Positions 61,381 through 64,000 of a DNA stretch of 64,000 bases are shown here, in pieces. Under the pieces are notes generated by a model. The model was not told the origin of the DNA. It searched no databases and saw only the letters and a program-made list of their open reading frames with translations. The position numbers and the translations under genes were made by a program. The stretch comes from Ferrimonas futtsuensis DSM 18154. GTDB lineage: Bacteria > Pseudomonadota > Gammaproteobacteria > Enterobacterales > Shewanellaceae. Where the stretch lies: the NCBI RefSeq assembly GCF_000422645.1, contig NZ_AUGL01000008.1, forward strand, positions 1-64,000, in the 5' to 3' direction. Numbering within the stretch: the stretch's first letter is position 1; each line of letters opens with the position of its first letter.

Positions 61381-62021
61381 GCCAGTGTGATCTGGTGATC
61401 TTCGACTGGGACGGCACCCTGATGGACTCGGTGGACCGCATCGTCGACAGTTGGCAACGCGCCTGTGGTGAGCTGTCCATGGCGGTGAACTGTGCCGAGT
61501 CGGTACGTTCCATCATTGGTCTTTCCATCGAGTCCGCCATCGACACCCTGGTGCCGGAGATGGATCCTCAACGGGTCGAGCCCTTTATCCAGGCCTACCG
61601 CAGCTGGTACCTGGAGCGCTCCGATGTGCCTACCCCGCTGTTTGATGGCGCCGAGGCGCTGCTGCATGAACTCAAGGGGCAGGGGTACCGGTTGGCGGTG
61701 GCAACCGGCAAGGGCCGGCCCGGACTGGAACGGGTACTGGACGCTTCAGGGCTGCGGCCGCTGTTCGATGCCAGCCGCACCCCCACCGAAGCGGCCTCCA
61801 AGCCTCACCCGGAGATGATCCTGCAACTGTGTGGCGAGCTAAACTGCCAGCCGGGCAGGGCGATGATGGTGGGCGATGCCCTGTTCGATCTGGAGATGGC
61901 CAACCGCGCAGGTGCCATCGGTGTGGGGGTGTCTTACGGGGCTGGGTCTGTCGATGTACTGCGCTCTGCTTCGCCGAAGGGGATCATTCATCACCCCATG
62001 GAGCTGCTAGAACTGCTTTGA
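61377..62021 (+). CDS. HAD-superfamily hydrolase (phosphoglycolate phosphatase-like)
   Basis: A 214-residue HAD phosphatase with all four motifs: FDWDGTLMDS (Asp nucleophile), VATGKGR, SKPHPEM (Lys) and MVGDALFDLEMA. The cap is the helical subclass I type. It overlaps rluC by four bases, and this rluC-HAD pair is common in gammaproteobacteria. The substrate cannot be told from sequence; a small phosphorylated metabolite is likely. Confidence 0.88.
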   Translation: MSQCDLVIFDWDGTLMDSVDRIVDSWQRACGELSMAVNCAESVRSIIGLSIESAIDTLVPEMDPQRVEPFIQAYRSWYLERSDVPTPLFDGAEALLHELKGQGYRLAVATGKGRPGLERVLDASGLRPLFDASRTPTEAASKPHPEMILQLCGELNCQPGRAMMVGDALFDLEMANRAGAIGVGVSYGAGSVDVLRSASPKGIIHHPMELLELL

Positions 62022-62123
62022 GTCTGTTAAAAAGGGAGTTGGCACAGGAAATGTGTGGGTATTTTTCGATTGAGGCAATCGAATTCTCCGACAAACAATG
62101 ATGCCGCCGCCGACCCGTCAGAC

Positions 62124-62157
62124 AGAAAAAACCCGGAACCTGGTTCCGGGTTTTTCT
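62124..62157. terminator. Bidirectional terminator between the HAD gene and gltA
   Basis: AAAAAACCCGGAACC and GGTTCCGGGTTTTT. Confidence 0.92.
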
Positions 62158-62176
62158 GTTTTGGGGCGCGTTGACC

Positions 62177-63466
62177 TTAGTCCCGGTCAGACAGCTCGGC
62201 GTAATCACGCTTGTCGGCACCAGTGTAGAGCTGACGGGGCCGGCCAATCTTGTGGCCTGGCTGGCTCAGCATCTCCTGCCAGTGGGCAATCCAGCCCACG
62301 GTGCGGGACAGGGCGAAGATCACAGTGAACATGGAGGTTGGAATCCCAATGGCCTTCATGATGATGCCGGAGTAGAAGTCGACGTTGGGATAGAGTTTCT
62401 TCTCAACGAAGTAGGGGTCTTCCAGCGCAATGCGCTCCAGCTCCATGGCCACGTCCAGCAGTGGATCATTGATGTCCAGCTCTTTGAGCACCTCGTGGCA
62501 GGTCTCACGCATCACGGTCGCACGGGGATCGAAGTTCTTGTACACCCGGTGGCCAAAGCCCATCAGGCGGAACGGATCCTCCTTGTCCTTGGCACGGGCG
62601 ATGAACTCAGGGATACGGTCAACGGTACCGATCTCTGCCAGCATCTCCAGACAGGCTTCATTGGCACCGCCGTGGGCGGGTCCCCACAGCGAGGCCACAC
62701 CGGCCGACACACAGGCGAAGGGGTTGGCACCGGAGGAGCCCGCCAGTCGCACCGTGGAGGTGGAGGCGTTCTGCTCGTGGTCCGCATGCAGGATGAAGAT
62801 GCGGTCCATGGCGCGCTCAACCACAGGGTTCACCTGGTAGTCTTCACAGGGCACAGAGAACATCATGTGCAGGAAGTTACCGGCGAAGGAGAGGTCGTTG
62901 CGTGGATACACGAATGGCTGGCCAAGGTTGAACTTGTAGGCCATGGCCGCCAGGGTCGGCATCTTGGAGATCAGACGGTAGGCGCAGATCTCACGGTGTT
63001 TGGGGTCGTTCACATCCAGGGAGTCGTGGTAGAAGGCGGACAGAGCGCCTACCACACCACAAAGAATCGCCATGGGGTGGGCATCGCGGCGGAAACCTTT
63101 AAAGAAGGTGGAGATCTGTTCGTGAACCATGGTGTGGTAGGTCACTGTTTTCTCGAACTTCTCCAGCTCCGCCTTGCCGGGCAGCTCACCGAACAGCAAT
63201 AGATAGCAAACTTCTATATAACTGGAGCGGGTGGCCAGTTGGTCGATGGGGTAGCCGCGATGCAGCAGCACGCCCTTGGCGCCGTCGATGTATGTGATTG
63301 CAGACTCACAGGAAGCGGTGGCCATAAAGCCAGGGTCAAAAGTGAAGTACCCATGCTTGCCCAGAGTGCTGATGTCGATTACATCAAAGCCCGCGGAGCC
63401 CTGTTTAATGGGCAGTTCCACCGCTTCCTGGCCTGGAACCTGAAGTGTGGCTTTAGATTCAGCCAT
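62177..63466 (-). CDS. gltA: GltA, type II citrate synthase
   Basis: First step of the TCA cycle, acetyl-CoA with oxaloacetate to citrate. The 429-residue length is that of E. coli GltA (427). Catalytic residues lie in [26 protein letters not shown] and [13 protein letters not shown]. It is the NADH-sensitive hexameric type by length. It is divergent from sdhC across a 410-bp region, the classic gltA-sdhCDAB arrangement. Confidence 0.97.
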   Translation of the reverse strand: MAESKATLQVPGQEAVELPIKQGSAGFDVIDISTLGKHGYFTFDPGFMATASCESAITYIDGAKGVLLHRGYPIDQLATRSSYIEVCYLLLFGELPGKAELEKFEKTVTYHTMVHEQISTFFKGFRRDAHPMAILCGVVGALSAFYHDSLDVNDPKHREICAYRLISKMPTLAAMAYKFNLGQPFVYPRNDLSFAGNFLHMMFSVPCEDYQVNPVVERAMDRIFILHADHEQNASTSTVRLAGSSGANPFACVSAGVASLWGPAHGGANEACLEMLAEIGTVDRIPEFIARAKDKEDPFRLMGFGHRVYKNFDPRATVMRETCHEVLKELDINDPLLDVAMELERIALEDPYFVEKKLYPNVDFYSGIIMKAIGIPTSMFTVIFALSRTVGWIAHWQEMLSQPGHKIGRPRQLYTGADKRDYAELSDRD

Positions 63467-63876
63467 ACCGTGTTCTCCTTACTACATTCTTGTTATCTAT
63501 CCGTAACGTCCGTCCCATTTTAAGAGACAGCAATCACAAAAATCAATTGCCTGGTCGGATGTTTAATCGAAATTGCTTCACTTTCATGCACTTTTGGACG
63601 CTATTCACAGCTCACTGCCGGTTCGGATGGATCTGTGTGGCAAATCTCAGAAATTGGCAAAATGTGATGTTTGTAATCAAAAACAGCGCTATGTATACTG
63701 GGCGCGGGCCGCTGAAAAGAGGCAGTAGAGCGGTGAGGTCCTGCGGAATTACCCAGCAATCACTCGGCTAAAATATTGCCTATTTTCTGTTTAAAACGCC
63801 TACCTAGGAGTAGGGACGGATGTCCCAATTTCGGTGGAAATAACAAAAAGTGCTCAATGGAGCTGAGTGAGCAGCT
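63467..63876. promoter_or_regulatory. Divergent gltA-sdhC control region
   Basis: 410 bp without a gene, AT-rich in the middle. It should hold both promoters and leaders. A weak CRP-like TGTGATGTTTGTAATC (63663-63678, 7 of 10) is present. In E. coli this region is controlled by ArcA, FNR and CRP; I could not place those sites with confidence here. Confidence 0.5.
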
Positions 63877-64000
63877 GTGAATAAGCAAAGACCTGTGTAC
63901 CTGGATCTGAGCCAGATTCAGTTTCCCGCCACGGCGATAGCGTCGATTCTGCATCGTGTCAGTGGTGTCATCACCTTCGTCGCCCTTGCCATCCTGCTAT
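63877..64000 (+). CDS. sdhC: SdhC, succinate dehydrogenase cytochrome b subunit (partial, cut by window end)
   Basis: Only the first 41 codons are inside the window. From GTG 63877 the protein reads VNKQRPVYLDLSQIQFPATA and then ASILHRVSGVITF. The SILHRVSG motif contains the heme-ligand region and Ser/Arg of the quinone site of SdhC. The following ALAILL begins the first membrane helix. GTG is the likely start, as no ATG fits. Its place opposite gltA supports the call. Confidence 0.9.
   Translation, partial: MNKQRPVYLDLSQIQFPATAIASILHRVSGVITFVALAILL

Noticed and set aside
63490-63771. 93-codon frame in the gltA-sdhC intergenic region
   Set aside because: No ribosome site, atypical composition, and it fills the promoter region expected for gltA and sdhC.

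Overview
The window looks like chromosome of a marine metal-respiring gammaproteobacterium, most probably Ferrimonas or a close Shewanella-like relative. I infer this from four things: an omcA-mtrCAB/cymA set with the Shewanella gene order and protein sizes, a small tetraheme cytochrome of the Shewanella STC type, ordinary gammaproteobacterial housekeeping genes (bamC, gcvR, rne, rluC, gltA, sdhC), and high-GC coding sequence. The genus is an inference.

Layout. (1) 1-1041: a complete IS1595-family insertion sequence with inverted ends and a perfect 8-bp target duplication. (2) 1162-1994: gloC and a small membrane protein. (3) 2192-10862: an extracellular electron transfer locus on the minus strand (omcA-like, then mtrC, mtrA, mtrB), with the quinol-side tetraheme cytochrome cymA divergent from it. 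(4) 11038-23975: a complete carbon monoxide oxidation and H2 evolution locus, hypA-cooF-cooS-cooC-cooT-(cooJ-like)-hypB followed by cooMKLXUH and the CO sensor gene cooA. Both operons are preceded by a near-perfect CooA-type palindrome. (5) 24024-27488: an acetate/succinate transporter gene with a textbook CRP site, and feoAB. (6) 27720-48394: mostly housekeeping genes (glnS, fur, cobB, pepE, htpX, stc, bcp, gcvR, dapA, bamC, a DUF3360-like transporter, astB, topA, ribB with an FMN riboswitch, cysB, queD, msrBA). (7) 48442-53462: an H-NOX sensor with its hybrid kinase, a DUF2780 protein and a chemoreceptor. (8) 53655-64000: small membrane proteins, a phosphatase, a thioredoxin-CcdA-like fusion, rne with large internal repeats, rluC, a HAD hydrolase, gltA and the start of sdhC.

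How the parts fit. CooS would oxidise CO and pass electrons through CooF to the membrane-bound CooMKLXUH hydrogenase, giving H2 and an ion gradient; CooC, CooT, the CooJ-like protein, HypA and HypB supply nickel. CymA, the small tetraheme cytochrome and MtrA/MtrB/MtrC/OmcA form a route from the quinol pool to outside the cell. The two respiratory modules are separated by only about 180 bp, so the same accessory block encodes CO oxidation and extracellular metal respiration. The sequence does not show whether electrons from CO reach the Mtr route. FeoAB and Fur handle the Fe(II) that iron reduction would produce.

No tRNA, rRNA or CRISPR array was seen.
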